This document shows positions 17,590 to 26,484 of a stretch of DNA of 64,000 nucleotides, piece by piece. The position numbers and the translations under genes were made by a program. The notes under the pieces were generated by a model that worked only from the letters and a program-made list of their open reading frames with translations, did no database searches and was not told the origin of the DNA. The DNA comes from UBA4582 sp965657335 (lineage in GTDB: Bacteria; Pseudomonadota; Gammaproteobacteria; Pseudomonadales; Azotimanducaceae), in assembly GCA_965657335.1 (NCBI GenBank), contig CBFHOH010000014.1, positions 59,557 to 123,556 on the forward strand, in the 5' to 3' direction. Numbering within the stretch: position 1 is the first letter of the stretch; every line of letters begins with the position of its first letter.

Positions 17590-18759
17590 ATGCCAATTCA
17601 AACAGACACGCAAATCGCAATCATAGGTGGCGGCGTCTGCGGTCTTTGGTTGCTCAATCAGCTGTCGCGTGAAGGCTACCAAACACTGCTATTTGAAAAA
17701 GACGCGTTAGGATCCGGCCAGTCCCTCGCATCTCAAGGTATGATTCACGGCGGCATCAAATACACCCTCGGCGGCTTTACCACACCTGCTTCTGAGTCCA
17801 TCGCGCGAATGCCTGAGGTCTGGCGGCAATGTATCAATGGGGATGGACCTGTCGACCTATCCAACGTTGAGATATTGTCCGAGAATTACCATATGTTTTC
17901 GGACGGGGCGCTGACATCAAAAGTCACCGCTTTTTTTGGAAGCAAGTCCCTTCGGGGGCGAGTCAACGCGCTTGATCGTAAAGACTATCCGGAAGTGTTC
18001 CGAGACAAAGCTTTTAAGGGAAAGCTGTATGCGCTCGAAGATCTCGTACTCAACACCCAGTCTCTGCTACAGCAGCTTAGCGAACCCTACAGCACTTCAA
18101 TCTATCGCGACGCACCCGAGGTAAACACAGACAATACAGGAAATGTCACGGGCATTACTCTCTCGACCGGAGAAACCATCACTGCTGAGCGCTATATCTT
18201 TGCAGCCGGCGCAGGTAATGCGGCATTACTTAACCATGCAAAATTAGCAGATATAACAATGCAACGCCGGCCGCTCCACCAGGTTGCTGCCAAAGGCAAC
18301 CTGCCATCCATCTACGCTCACGCAGTCTCGATACGATCAGCGTCCAAACCGAGGCTTACTCTCACGACCCATCCTTGTTTGGACGGAGACAATGTCTGGT
18401 ATCTGGGCGGCAATTTGGCAGAGACTGGTGTCGAAAAATCTGGCGAAGAGCAAATAGAGATCGCAAAAAAAGAAGTGAGGGACTTGTTACCCTGGGTGGA
18501 TATCACCGATCTTCGTTGGACGAGTTTTCACATCGACAGAGCGGAGCCCGCGCAAAAAACGCATGCACGACCCGATTTTCCCTTTGTGCATCGTTCGGAA
18601 AACACGTTAACTTGCTGGCCAACCAAATTAACGCTCACACCTATGCTTGCCGAACAAGTGAGCCAGGCAATATCTATCGTCCCTTCCTCATCACCACCGC
18701 CAAAATACAACCTGCCACGCGCAACGCTCGGTATATCACCTTGGGATAACCTATTTTGA
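17590..18759 (+). CDS. FAD-dependent oxidoreductase (DAO/glycine-oxidase superfamily)
   Basis: A flavoprotein of 389 residues from the ATG at 17590. The N-terminal dinucleotide-binding motif IAIIGGGVCGLWLLNQL and the acidic end of beta2 (LLFEKD) show FAD binding; GQSLASQGMIHGGIKYTLGG and YIFAAGAGNAALL fit the DAO/glycerol-3-phosphate-dehydrogenase superfamily. The substrate is unknown. The stop overlaps the TTG start of the next gene (aldo/keto reductase) by 4 bp, so these two probably work together. The same pair near hldE and waaA is present in Pseudomonas as I recall it. Confidence 0.78.
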   Translation: MPIQTDTQIAIIGGGVCGLWLLNQLSREGYQTLLFEKDALGSGQSLASQGMIHGGIKYTLGGFTTPASESIARMPEVWRQCINGDGPVDLSNVEILSENYHMFSDGALTSKVTAFFGSKSLRGRVNALDRKDYPEVFRDKAFKGKLYALEDLVLNTQSLLQQLSEPYSTSIYRDAPEVNTDNTGNVTGITLSTGETITAERYIFAAGAGNAALLNHAKLADITMQRRPLHQVAAKGNLPSIYAHAVSIRSASKPRLTLTTHPCLDGDNVWYLGGNLAETGVEKSGEEQIEIAKKEVRDLLPWVDITDLRWTSFHIDRAEPAQKTHARPDFPFVHRSENTLTCWPTKLTLTPMLAEQVSQAISIVPSSSPPPKYNLPRATLGISPWDNLF

Positions 18760-19559
18760 CAGCTTCAGACAACGCCACACTGAAGATCGATAGTTATCGT
18801 CGGCTGGGCGATTCGGACATCAGAGTATCGCCGCTCGGGCTAGGTACCGTAAAATTTGGCCGCAACATTGGTGTTAAATACCCCAGCAGTTTTTCCTTAC
18901 CCACCGACGCCGAGTTGGCGCTGTTGCTGCAACATGCAAAGGCATTGGGCATCAATTTTCTCGATAGTGCTCCGGCTTATGGCACCAGCGAGGAGCGACT
19001 TGGCAAACTGATCGGGGGATCCCGCGATCAATGGGTCATTAGTACCAAAGTTGGCGAGCGTTTTATCGACGGTGTTTCGTCGTACGACTTCAGTGCCGAT
19101 TCAACAACCCGAAGCATCGAGAACAGCCTGCGAAACCTTCAAACAGACTATCTTGATCTTGTTCTGATTCATTGCAACAAGCAGGACGTCGATAACCTTA
19201 ACAACACCGAAGTGATTTCCGTACTTCGTCAATATCAAGAAAAAGGCTATATACGCTTGATTGGCGCATCAACAAATTCAGTCGAAGCCGGCATGCTCTC
19301 GATCAACGAACTTGATACCGTCATGATCACGTATAATGAACAGGAGAGAGATCAGGCCGCAGTTATCGCCCGTGCGGAGCAACTTGATAAGGGTTTGCTA
19401 CTGAAAAAGGTGCTTGGCAGTGGCCATGCTGCCAACACTTCCGATGCATTACGATTTGCCATGTCATCGCCGGCCATCAGCTCGGCAGTTGTCGGCACAA
19501 TCAATCCAAAGCATTTGAGCGCAAACGTAGATGCGTTTGTGAAGATTACAAGTTCCTGA
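18756..19559 (+). CDS. aldo/keto reductase family protein
   Basis: A 267-residue TIM-barrel aldo/keto reductase. The catalytic tetrad is complete: Asp70 and Tyr75 in NFLDSAPAYGTSEERLG, Lys98 in ISTKVG and His139 in LVLIHCN. Members reduce aldehydes or ketones with NADPH. It starts with TTG overlapping the end of the FAD oxidoreductase gene and converges on hldE with a 14-bp overlap of the coding ends. It is shorter than the usual 300-340 residues because the loop after the Lys strand and the C-terminal loop are short. Confidence 0.85.
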   Translation: MTASDNATLKIDSYRRLGDSDIRVSPLGLGTVKFGRNIGVKYPSSFSLPTDAELALLLQHAKALGINFLDSAPAYGTSEERLGKLIGGSRDQWVISTKVGERFIDGVSSYDFSADSTTRSIENSLRNLQTDYLDLVLIHCNKQDVDNLNNTEVISVLRQYQEKGYIRLIGASTNSVEAGMLSINELDTVMITYNEQERDQAAVIARAEQLDKGLLLKKVLGSGHAANTSDALRFAMSSPAISSAVVGTINPKHLSANVDAFVKITSS

Positions 19560-20961
19560 TCTTCTCAACGATCGCTGTCGTTGAACAATCCTCAACCAGG
19601 TTTAGCACCGCGACTTCACCTCCGTATTCTTTGACGATGTCGGCCCCAACAACTTCTTCGATACCGTAGTCACCGCCTTTTACCAGCACGTCAGGCTTTA
19701 GTTTGGAGAGTAACGCCTCCGGCGTATCTTCAGAATACGAGACCACCCAATCGACGGCCGCCAGACCCGCTAGCATGGCTAGTCTTCTGTCCACACTATT
19801 GATCGGTCGACCTTCTCCTTTCAAACGATGAACGCTGTCATCATCATTCACAGCAACAATCAATCTGTCACCAAGCGCGTGGGCCTCAGTTAGATAGTCA
19901 ACATGGCCAGCATGTAAAATATCAAAACAACCGTTTGTGAACACGATTTTTTCATTTCTGCTGCGCGCCTCTTCGCTCGTTTGGAGCAACTGCTCTTGGG
20001 TCATAACCCCTTTGCTGAAGCCCATGTCTTCTGCAAGTTCAAGTCTCAATTCGGGTCCACTAACGCTGACAATACCAGGCTTGCTAACGGCAAGACCCGC
20101 CGCAATGTTGGCAAGTCCGACGGCATCTTCGAGTGTTTCACCTGCACAAAGCGCTGTTGCCAGCGTGGCGACGACCGTGTCTCCGGCACCACTCAGATCG
20201 TAAACCTCTCTTTTGCGCGCAGGCAGATGCATCTCGGGTTTATTTTTTTGTACCAGCGTTAAACCTTCACTGTCTCGGGTCACCAACAAAGCCTCTATTC
20301 CAAGCTTGTCGATCATGCCCCGACACTTTTCGACCAGTTCATTTTCAGATTCCCAGCTGCCTACAGATTTTATGAATTCGGTTCTGTTCGGCTTGATAAT
20401 CGTGGCACCGGCATATTCAGAAAAGTCTTTGAATTTAGGATCAACCAGCACCGGAATGTTCTCTCGACGTGCCAATTCGATATAACTGGCAGGATTGCTA
20501 ATAACCCCTTTATCGTAATCAGACATTATGACGATATCGCAGTTAGCCAACCCTCTGACGTACGAGTCTTCTAACTGACTAAACGGTGTGTCTTTAATTG
20601 CTTCAAAATCAGCTCGAACAAGTTGCTGTCCCTGACTGACAATTCGCAGTTTGGCCACCGTTTGGTAGGCCGAACTTGAGACACACAGATCCGCAATTCC
20701 GGCAGAGGAGAGTTTTTTGTGAATAATTTCACCGTACTCATCCTCTCCTAGCGTTGCGACCAATGCTGAGCTAGCGCCAAGCGCAGAGACGTTCAGCGCC
20801 ACGTTTGCAGCACCCCCAAGACGATCTTCAACAACATCGACGTCAACCACCGGAATGGGTGCCTCGGCGGAAATTCTCGATGTCGCACCATGCCAATAGC
20901 GATCGAGCATTGCATCGCCAATGGTCAGCACTCTGGCATTGTCGAATCTGGGTATGTTCAT
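19546..20961 (-). CDS. hldE: bifunctional heptose-7-phosphate kinase / heptose-1-phosphate adenylyltransferase
   Basis: HldE makes ADP-heptose for the LPS inner core. The N-terminal ribokinase domain (1-315) begins with VLTIGDAMLDRYWHG and has the anion-hole motif GAGDT with catalytic Asp261. The C-terminal nucleotidyltransferase domain (about 335-471) has FTNGCFDILHAGHVDYL with the HxGH-type motif at 350-353. At 471 residues it is the standard fused form. It is the last gene of the core operon, 60 bp after the glycosyltransferase gene. Confidence 0.97.
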   Translation of the reverse strand: MNIPRFDNARVLTIGDAMLDRYWHGATSRISAEAPIPVVDVDVVEDRLGGAANVALNVSALGASSALVATLGEDEYGEIIHKKLSSAGIADLCVSSSAYQTVAKLRIVSQGQQLVRADFEAIKDTPFSQLEDSYVRGLANCDIVIMSDYDKGVISNPASYIELARRENIPVLVDPKFKDFSEYAGATIIKPNRTEFIKSVGSWESENELVEKCRGMIDKLGIEALLVTRDSEGLTLVQKNKPEMHLPARKREVYDLSGAGDTVVATLATALCAGETLEDAVGLANIAAGLAVSKPGIVSVSGPELRLELAEDMGFSKGVMTQEQLLQTSEEARSRNEKIVFTNGCFDILHAGHVDYLTEAHALGDRLIVAVNDDDSVHRLKGEGRPINSVDRRLAMLAGLAAVDWVVSYSEDTPEALLSKLKPDVLVKGGDYGIEEVVGADIVKEYGGEVAVLNLVEDCSTTAIVEKIRNL

Positions 20962-21021
20962 TCTGGTTTTCTCTGTAGGTTAGTTAACAATGCACACGTG
21001 CTTATAATACATCAACTCCGA

Positions 21022-22188
21022 TTATGAACGTGAGACTCGCTTGAGCTGCCGGAGTTCCATCATCGGTTTAAGACGCCAGAAATTGTGTCGAAACCTTTCA
21101 CCACTATATTCCGTTTCGACTCGCGCCAGTGCACTAGCTGTCCTCGCTCGACGATCGTGCTCCGACATCGAAGCTATTTTGGAGATCATTCGAGAGAGAT
21201 CATTGACACTATCAAGATCAAACAGCCAACCGGTATCTCTTACGACTTCCGCGGGACCGCTCGCGTTTGAGCTAATCACAGGCGTTTCTGCAAGCATGGC
21301 TTCAAGCAATACCACACCAAAAGCCTCGGCTTCGCCTGATGAAAAAACAAAAACATCGAGCGCGGGTAAATATCTGTATGCGTCGGTCACATGCCCGAGA
21401 AAGACAAGTTGATTTCCGAGCCCCAACTCTTGCGCCAGTTTCCTTAGCTTCATTTCCTCAGGGCCTGAGCCAATCAGCAACAGTTTTGCATCTTTAGGCA
21501 CTGCTGACCGGGCGAATGCATTTAGCATTAAGGTGTGATTCTTCTTAACGACGAGCCTTCCCACTGTGCCAAACAAAAAATCATTAGGATCTAACCCCAG
21601 CTGCGCTCGTGCCTCATTACGACTCTTGAGTCGTGCTTTTTGATTAATATCAATCGCGTTATTCAAAGTGTACAGGCGACCCTGACTTTTTAGCCCGGGA
21701 CAGTTGGATTCAACATCTCGCGTCACCGACTCTGAGACGCCCAACACGACAATCTGCTTTCGCCAGAAAGTCAGAAAAAGTGAACGGGTAATTCGCTTGA
21801 AAACTTTATGTTCATGAGCCACAGCTAACACAAGGTTCAAGTTAAAAAAATAACTCATCAACCCGGCTAGATAGATCGACTTGTAGCGATGAGCGATTGC
21901 CACGTCAAAGGATGATCGACTAAACAATCGATACACCCGAAAAATCGTTGTCCATTTGATACCACTCAGCGATCCTTCACCTTGGTCAAGGAAAACGACC
22001 TCGTTACCGCCGGTTCGTGCAGCAACATCTTCGTTCGGTTTTCCCCTGAGATACAACGTCGTGACATGTGCGTTTTCAAAAGCAGCGTTGTACTGCTGGC
22101 ATATCGCCTGAAAAGGACCTTCATAATCGTGACAAATTTGAACAACTTTCAGGTCCGCGCCGAAACTGGTGTTCGGAGTCGCCATCAC
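21022..22188 (-). CDS. GT4-family glycosyltransferase, probably LPS core
   Basis: A 388-residue GT-B transferase of family GT4. The C-terminal sugar-nucleotide domain has FGTVGRLVVKKNH, LLLIGSGPEEMKLR and the E-x7-E motif in EAEAFGVVLLEAML. It starts with GTG (or the ATG three bases later) 1 bp after the carbamoyltransferase stop, with AGGAA placed in the end of that gene. The operon suggests transfer of a sugar to the LPS core; the donor and acceptor are not known. No separate waaG homologue lies between waaC and waaP, so this may be the only outer-core transferase encoded here. Confidence 0.85.
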   Translation of the reverse strand: MMATPNTSFGADLKVVQICHDYEGPFQAICQQYNAAFENAHVTTLYLRGKPNEDVAARTGGNEVVFLDQGEGSLSGIKWTTIFRVYRLFSRSSFDVAIAHRYKSIYLAGLMSYFFNLNLVLAVAHEHKVFKRITRSLFLTFWRKQIVVLGVSESVTRDVESNCPGLKSQGRLYTLNNAIDINQKARLKSRNEARAQLGLDPNDFLFGTVGRLVVKKNHTLMLNAFARSAVPKDAKLLLIGSGPEEMKLRKLAQELGLGNQLVFLGHVTDAYRYLPALDVFVFSSGEAEAFGVVLLEAMLAETPVISSNASGPAEVVRDTGWLFDLDSVNDLSRMISKIASMSEHDRRARTASALARVETEYSGERFRHNFWRLKPMMELRQLKRVSRS

Positions 22189-22189
22189 G

Positions 22190-23929
22190 TTATATTTCCT
22201 GACCTTTGGTTACTAACAAATCTTCAAGCACCATGTATTGCAGATCAGAGCCAAAGAACATTTCCAGCGCATCCCTTGGGCTACACACCATCGGTTCACC
22301 GCGTCGATTAAGCGACGTATTCAATACAACACCATTGCCGGTAATCCCCTGCAGCTTGGTCAGTAAAGCATGGTATCGCGGACTCGTATTTGCGTGCACG
22401 ACCTGAATTCTTGCGCTTCCGTCTTTGTGGATAACCTCTGGCATCTTCTCCTTCCACTCGTCCGCGACGGTAAAAGTCATTGTCATAAAGTCGGCAGGGT
22501 GGTTGGAATCGATGACTTCTTCAGCAACCGAGTCCAGCACACTGGGACAAAAGGGTCGCCATCGCTCTCTAAACTTTATCTGACTGTTAATCTTGTCAGC
22601 GATCCCAAGTTGGTCTGCCCTGCCTAGGATACTTCTGCCACCTAATGCTCTGGGACCAAATTCCATTCGCCCCTGAAACCAACCTATGGGATTTCCTGCT
22701 GCAATCAGTTCCGCGGCCCTGGCAGCGACGTCTTCGAGTAGTTCAAACTTGGGCCTTTCTGGGTGCGCTTCACACGCCTGAATACAGTTTTCGTTGGTAT
22801 AGTCTGGCCCCAGAAAAACATGCTTTAAAGCTTCCGGTTCGACGCCTCTTTTCCAGCTTGCGTACGCTGCGGCACCGACCGACGTACCCGAATCGTTAGC
22901 AGCAGGTTGAACGAAGAGTTCATTCACGTAGGGAAGCTCAAGAATTCTCTGATTAAGCCTCACGTTCAAGGCACCACCACCTGCAAATGCTATCTTCCCC
23001 GTTTCGCGCAATATGTCACCGAGGTAATAGTCAATCAGCTTTAGAGAAATCGTCTCAAACATTTGCTGTATCGAAGCTGCGTAATGGACATAAGGGTCGT
23101 CGGCAATGTCACCTTTTCGTCTTGGCCCCAACCAATCAACTAGCGCCTGACTAAAGTAAAATCCTTTTCCACCTTCCTTGTATCGGCGGAGGCCAACGGT
23201 GTTTACCAGCTTTGTATCAACCCTGATATCTTTACCATCAAACTCAATCAGCCTAGATAAATCGTACAGATCGGCATTTCCGTAAGGCGCCATACCCATC
23301 ACCTTATACTCACCGTCAAGCATCTCAAACCCAAGATACTCTGTGAAAGAGGCGTACAACTGCCCCAAAGAGTCAGGATCGTAAAATTCCTTAATTTTAT
23401 GTATCACACCATTTTCGCCATAACCGAAGAAGGTCGTCGCGTATTCGCCTTTTCCATCGATACCGAGAATCGCTGTCTTTTCTTTAAAGCCACTCAGATG
23501 GTAGGCACTGCTCGCATGTGCAAAATGATGTTCGATCGCGTCAAACTCGACTTGGCGCCAGTCAACGTTAATTGCCTCAAGTAACTCTCTCACTCGACGT
23601 ATGTATCTTCGATATCGACGGTTGCCGTTAAGTAACACATCGATGACGCGATCCGGCGCGTACCAGTACCTTTTCGCGTAATGCCACCGTGCAGGAGAAA
23701 GCAAACTGATTTCAGCATAGGGTAAGGCGACAACATCGATATCAGATGGCTTGATACCCGCGTATTCTAGACAGAATCTAGCAGCTTCGACCGGCATATA
23801 ATGGGCGGCATGTTTTTTTCGTATTAGCCGTTCTTCCTCGACAGCGGCCACGAGTTTTCCATCGATATAGAGTGCCGCAGAGGGATCATGGCTTAGAGCG
23901 CCGGACAATCCGAGAATGATTAAAGACAA
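22190..23929 (-). CDS. carbamoyltransferase (NodU/CmcH family), probably LPS core carbamoylation
   Basis: A 579-residue O-carbamoyltransferase. The N-terminal ASKHA-like domain starts LGLSGALSHDPSAAL with EEERLIRKKHAAH and the metal motif HHFAHASSAYHLSGF. The C-terminal YrdC-like domain has GRMEFGPRALGGRSILGRAD. The family transfers a carbamoyl group from carbamoyl phosphate to a sugar hydroxyl through carbamoyl-AMP. P. aeruginosa carries such a gene (wapO) in the same operon position and it carbamoylates heptose II of the core, which is the likely role here. Confidence 0.88.
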   Translation of the reverse strand: MSLIILGLSGALSHDPSAALYIDGKLVAAVEEERLIRKKHAAHYMPVEAARFCLEYAGIKPSDIDVVALPYAEISLLSPARWHYAKRYWYAPDRVIDVLLNGNRRYRRYIRRVRELLEAINVDWRQVEFDAIEHHFAHASSAYHLSGFKEKTAILGIDGKGEYATTFFGYGENGVIHKIKEFYDPDSLGQLYASFTEYLGFEMLDGEYKVMGMAPYGNADLYDLSRLIEFDGKDIRVDTKLVNTVGLRRYKEGGKGFYFSQALVDWLGPRRKGDIADDPYVHYAASIQQMFETISLKLIDYYLGDILRETGKIAFAGGGALNVRLNQRILELPYVNELFVQPAANDSGTSVGAAAYASWKRGVEPEALKHVFLGPDYTNENCIQACEAHPERPKFELLEDVAARAAELIAAGNPIGWFQGRMEFGPRALGGRSILGRADQLGIADKINSQIKFRERWRPFCPSVLDSVAEEVIDSNHPADFMTMTFTVADEWKEKMPEVIHKDGSARIQVVHANTSPRYHALLTKLQGITGNGVVLNTSLNRRGEPMVCSPRDALEMFFGSDLQYMVLEDLLVTKGQEI

Positions 23930-23991
23930 TACAGATTTCCGTGGAGAACGAGACTGGCCAATGTTACCTTATTGGCGCCCGTTCGTCTGCA

Positions 23992-25443
23992 TTATTCAGC
24001 ATTTGAAGCGACTTTGACCTGACTCAGCAGGCCTTCAAACAGGCTTGCAACTTCGGGCTGATCTTTCCAGTTTTGCATAAATCTATCGAGATCCTTGCTG
24101 AATGCTCGATGAAAACTTGCTTGCGTTTTATGCTCCCGCATCGCGTCAAGGTCGATGATCACGGGTCCGTCTTTTGCCATCAGGAAATTAGTTGCTTTCA
24201 GGTCACCGTGAGTAATTTTGCTTTGAGACAGGTCGTGTAAAATTTTCGCCATTGCTTCAAGTTCTTCGTTCGGCTTTTTCGTATTCCTCAGACATTCGAG
24301 CGCATCAACGCCCTCGATATACTCGGTAATCAGGTAGGCCGTACCTCGAACAACGCCGGCGCGGTTCTCAATCATCGCAATGGGTTTAAGCGAGCGAATA
24401 CCCAAAAATTCCATTCGATAAGCATTCGACCAAGCTGTCCAGGCTCTGCTTTTTCTGAAAGCGCGACGAATAGCATGCCCTGGCCCTTTGAGGTTATATC
24501 GCTTGATGACCAACGATCGATTACCCGTTTGCACAAGCGCTACGGTAGCGGAATTTCCGTTTTTCAGTAACTCCCCTTGCCCCATATGGTAATCCGGGTC
24601 TTCAAGAATGGGCAACAAATCGTCATCAAGCGCACTTCTCTCGCAGACTTGATATCGGTTGAAACGCTGCTCGCAGGCAAACCGCGTGCAGTCCCTAAAA
24701 ACCTTATCGAGATAGTCTTTTTTTCGGCTTTCTCGATTTTTCACAACCTCCAAAAGCAGCGCCTCGACTCTTCGCTCGTCCGCATCCCACCTTCTCACAG
24801 CTTCATAGGCGGGTAGCACGATGCTGACAAATTCGTCGAAGCTCGCATAAAATTGTGCAAAAAACCAACCCAGATTGCGCAGGCTCAGACCTACCGGCAG
24901 TTCTCCGTTGGTTATTTTGCTAATACCGCCTCCGTCGATGGTGAATAGACGGCCATTGGACAACAAGAAGTTCGCGAGATGGATATCTTCCTGCACGATA
25001 CCTTTTTTGTGTAGGCGGGCGATCACGATCATTGCCCGAGTGAGCATATCGACTCTCTCATCATCACCCTTCGCCTCACGCCAGCGATCGAACAGACCGA
25101 TGGCATCTGGCAGATATTCAAAGGCGAGAATATCGCTCCGACCACATGCACTTTTGCCTTGCCAGAGAAGCGCAGGGGTATTGACCTCCGCATCGGCGAT
25201 ATGGCTCACCCCGGCAAGCTCGCGGTCTTTATTTCTTAGCGACGCTCGGCCAAGGAAAATTTTTACAAGAACATCTTTTCCTTCAAATTCTGCGAGCGCA
25301 ACAATCCGCTTACCCGGCAGCAACCTGAATATGTGTTTACATACAAGTAATGCCGAATGACCTGAGTTTTTGATTTCCATGCAGAAGGGTGTTTCTACGG
25401 CCCTTCCCAATTTGATCAATTTTTTTGGATCAACAGTATCCAT
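23992..25443 (-). CDS. two-domain Kdo/WaaP-like kinase
   Basis: A 483-residue protein with two consecutive small-molecule-kinase domains of the lipopolysaccharide-kinase clan. Domain 1 (about 20-200) has a candidate ATP lysine at 61 (VLVKIF), a catalytic loop VQEDIHLANFL (Asp153, Asn158; QED in place of HGD) and the metal Asp170 in IDGGG. Domain 2 (about 290-450) has Lys314 (LVIKRY), THGDLKATNFL (Asp414, Asn419) and IDLDAM (Asp431). Both sets look complete. Its place next to the carbamoyltransferase gene matches a two-domain kinase-like protein in the Pseudomonas core operon. The phosphorylated sugar position is unknown. Confidence 0.75.
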   Translation of the reverse strand: MDTVDPKKLIKLGRAVETPFCMEIKNSGHSALLVCKHIFRLLPGKRIVALAEFEGKDVLVKIFLGRASLRNKDRELAGVSHIADAEVNTPALLWQGKSACGRSDILAFEYLPDAIGLFDRWREAKGDDERVDMLTRAMIVIARLHKKGIVQEDIHLANFLLSNGRLFTIDGGGISKITNGELPVGLSLRNLGWFFAQFYASFDEFVSIVLPAYEAVRRWDADERRVEALLLEVVKNRESRKKDYLDKVFRDCTRFACEQRFNRYQVCERSALDDDLLPILEDPDYHMGQGELLKNGNSATVALVQTGNRSLVIKRYNLKGPGHAIRRAFRKSRAWTAWSNAYRMEFLGIRSLKPIAMIENRAGVVRGTAYLITEYIEGVDALECLRNTKKPNEELEAMAKILHDLSQSKITHGDLKATNFLMAKDGPVIIDLDAMREHKTQASFHRAFSKDLDRFMQNWKDQPEVASLFEGLLSQVKVASNAE

Positions 25444-25736
25444 AACCGTTATTTGGCGTCCCTCGCCTGTCCTCTTTGTTAACTATTTGGATCATCACAA
25501 CTTCCGTGTGTGCGGCTTTTGCCTGTTATTATTTTCATGGAGCCCAGCTGCCAAGGCCGGGAATCAATTCGTTAGCGTTACTTCTTTAGATTAAGCCCTG
25601 ACCGGGCGCCATACAACCATAGTTCGACTTTGGTCGATGATAAGATAAATGATAAAAAAACGAAGCACTATACGCAAAATGAATATCTATAATTTTTCGT
25701 CTTGTACTCGACATCACGCCTAGTATTTAGTGAATC
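25444..25736. other. 293-bp gap inside the LPS core operon
   Basis: This AT-rich gap separates the second core kinase from the two-domain kinase. I see no gene in it. On the minus strand it holds a TATAGT hexamer near its upstream end and a small CGAC-CAAA-GTCG hairpin (forward 25633-25644 area). It is the only long break in an otherwise tightly packed unit and may carry a second promoter. Confidence 0.4.
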
Positions 25737-26477
25737 CTACCTCCCTTCGAAAAATGTCAGAACGTGCTTAATCGTGCGCTTGTCCTTTGCCCTAAGCCTA
25801 TCTAACTTCTTGTAGTCTTTGTAAAATCTTAATCTCTGTGTCTTGGAAAGAAATTCTTTTGCGGTCCGGTCCAAGCAGGCTAAATCTTTCACCACTCCCC
25901 GATCAAAAAAGAACCTGGTTTTTATCGAACCATCTGGGCAATCAATGATGTAAACCTCCGGGTCTTGGTTGAAATTGACCAGTATATTGCGCAATTTAAG
26001 GTCTCCATGAACAAAACCCTGTTCATGTAACAGGCATGTGTATTTTGCGATCTTCCGCGTTACCGTGCCAAGCCATAACTTATCTTGCTGCTGTTGTTGT
26101 CCCGACTTCAGGACAATAGCCATATCTAGCGTATTTTCCAGCTCTTCTATCACCAACGCACCAATCCGATCGCCAGACGGCTTTCTGCGCTCACCAAAAG
26201 CGACTAAACGTGCCGTAGGAACACCTATCTGCCTAAAATAGTCGCTATTTTCCCACTCGGCTCTAACCCGAGACCGACCAAGCCGTCGCCGGAAGTGTCT
26301 GCCGCCCCGATGATATTTTTTTATATAGTATTTCGATTCTCCAACGCTCACTCGAACGAGGGTACTCATGTCGGAGGTATTGATTTGCTCACCCTCAAGG
26401 CCCAACACCAGATCAAGATTTTCGAACAGCTTGCTTTCTAGTGCCGTGGGGTCGAGGAGTTGCCAAGTACCCTTCAT
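25737..26477 (-). CDS. LPS core kinase (WapP/WapQ-like)
   Basis: A 246-residue lipopolysaccharide kinase of the Kdo/WaaP clan. The ATP lysine is in YYIKKYHRGGRHFRR, the catalytic loop is FVHGDLKLRNIL (Asp159, Asn164) and the metal Asp is in IIDCPDGS. The length and position immediately after waaP match WapP or WapQ of Pseudomonas. A basic patch near residues 55-73 could face phosphorylated core or the membrane. Expected to phosphorylate a core heptose; which one cannot be told. A run of five Gln (127-131) is a harmless low-complexity spot. Confidence 0.82.
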   Translation of the reverse strand: MKGTWQLLDPTALESKLFENLDLVLGLEGEQINTSDMSTLVRVSVGESKYYIKKYHRGGRHFRRRLGRSRVRAEWENSDYFRQIGVPTARLVAFGERRKPSGDRIGALVIEELENTLDMAIVLKSGQQQQQDKLWLGTVTRKIAKYTCLLHEQGFVHGDLKLRNILVNFNQDPEVYIIDCPDGSIKTRFFFDRGVVKDLACLDRTAKEFLSKTQRLRFYKDYKKLDRLRAKDKRTIKHVLTFFEGR

Positions 26478-26484
26478 ATCTTTC

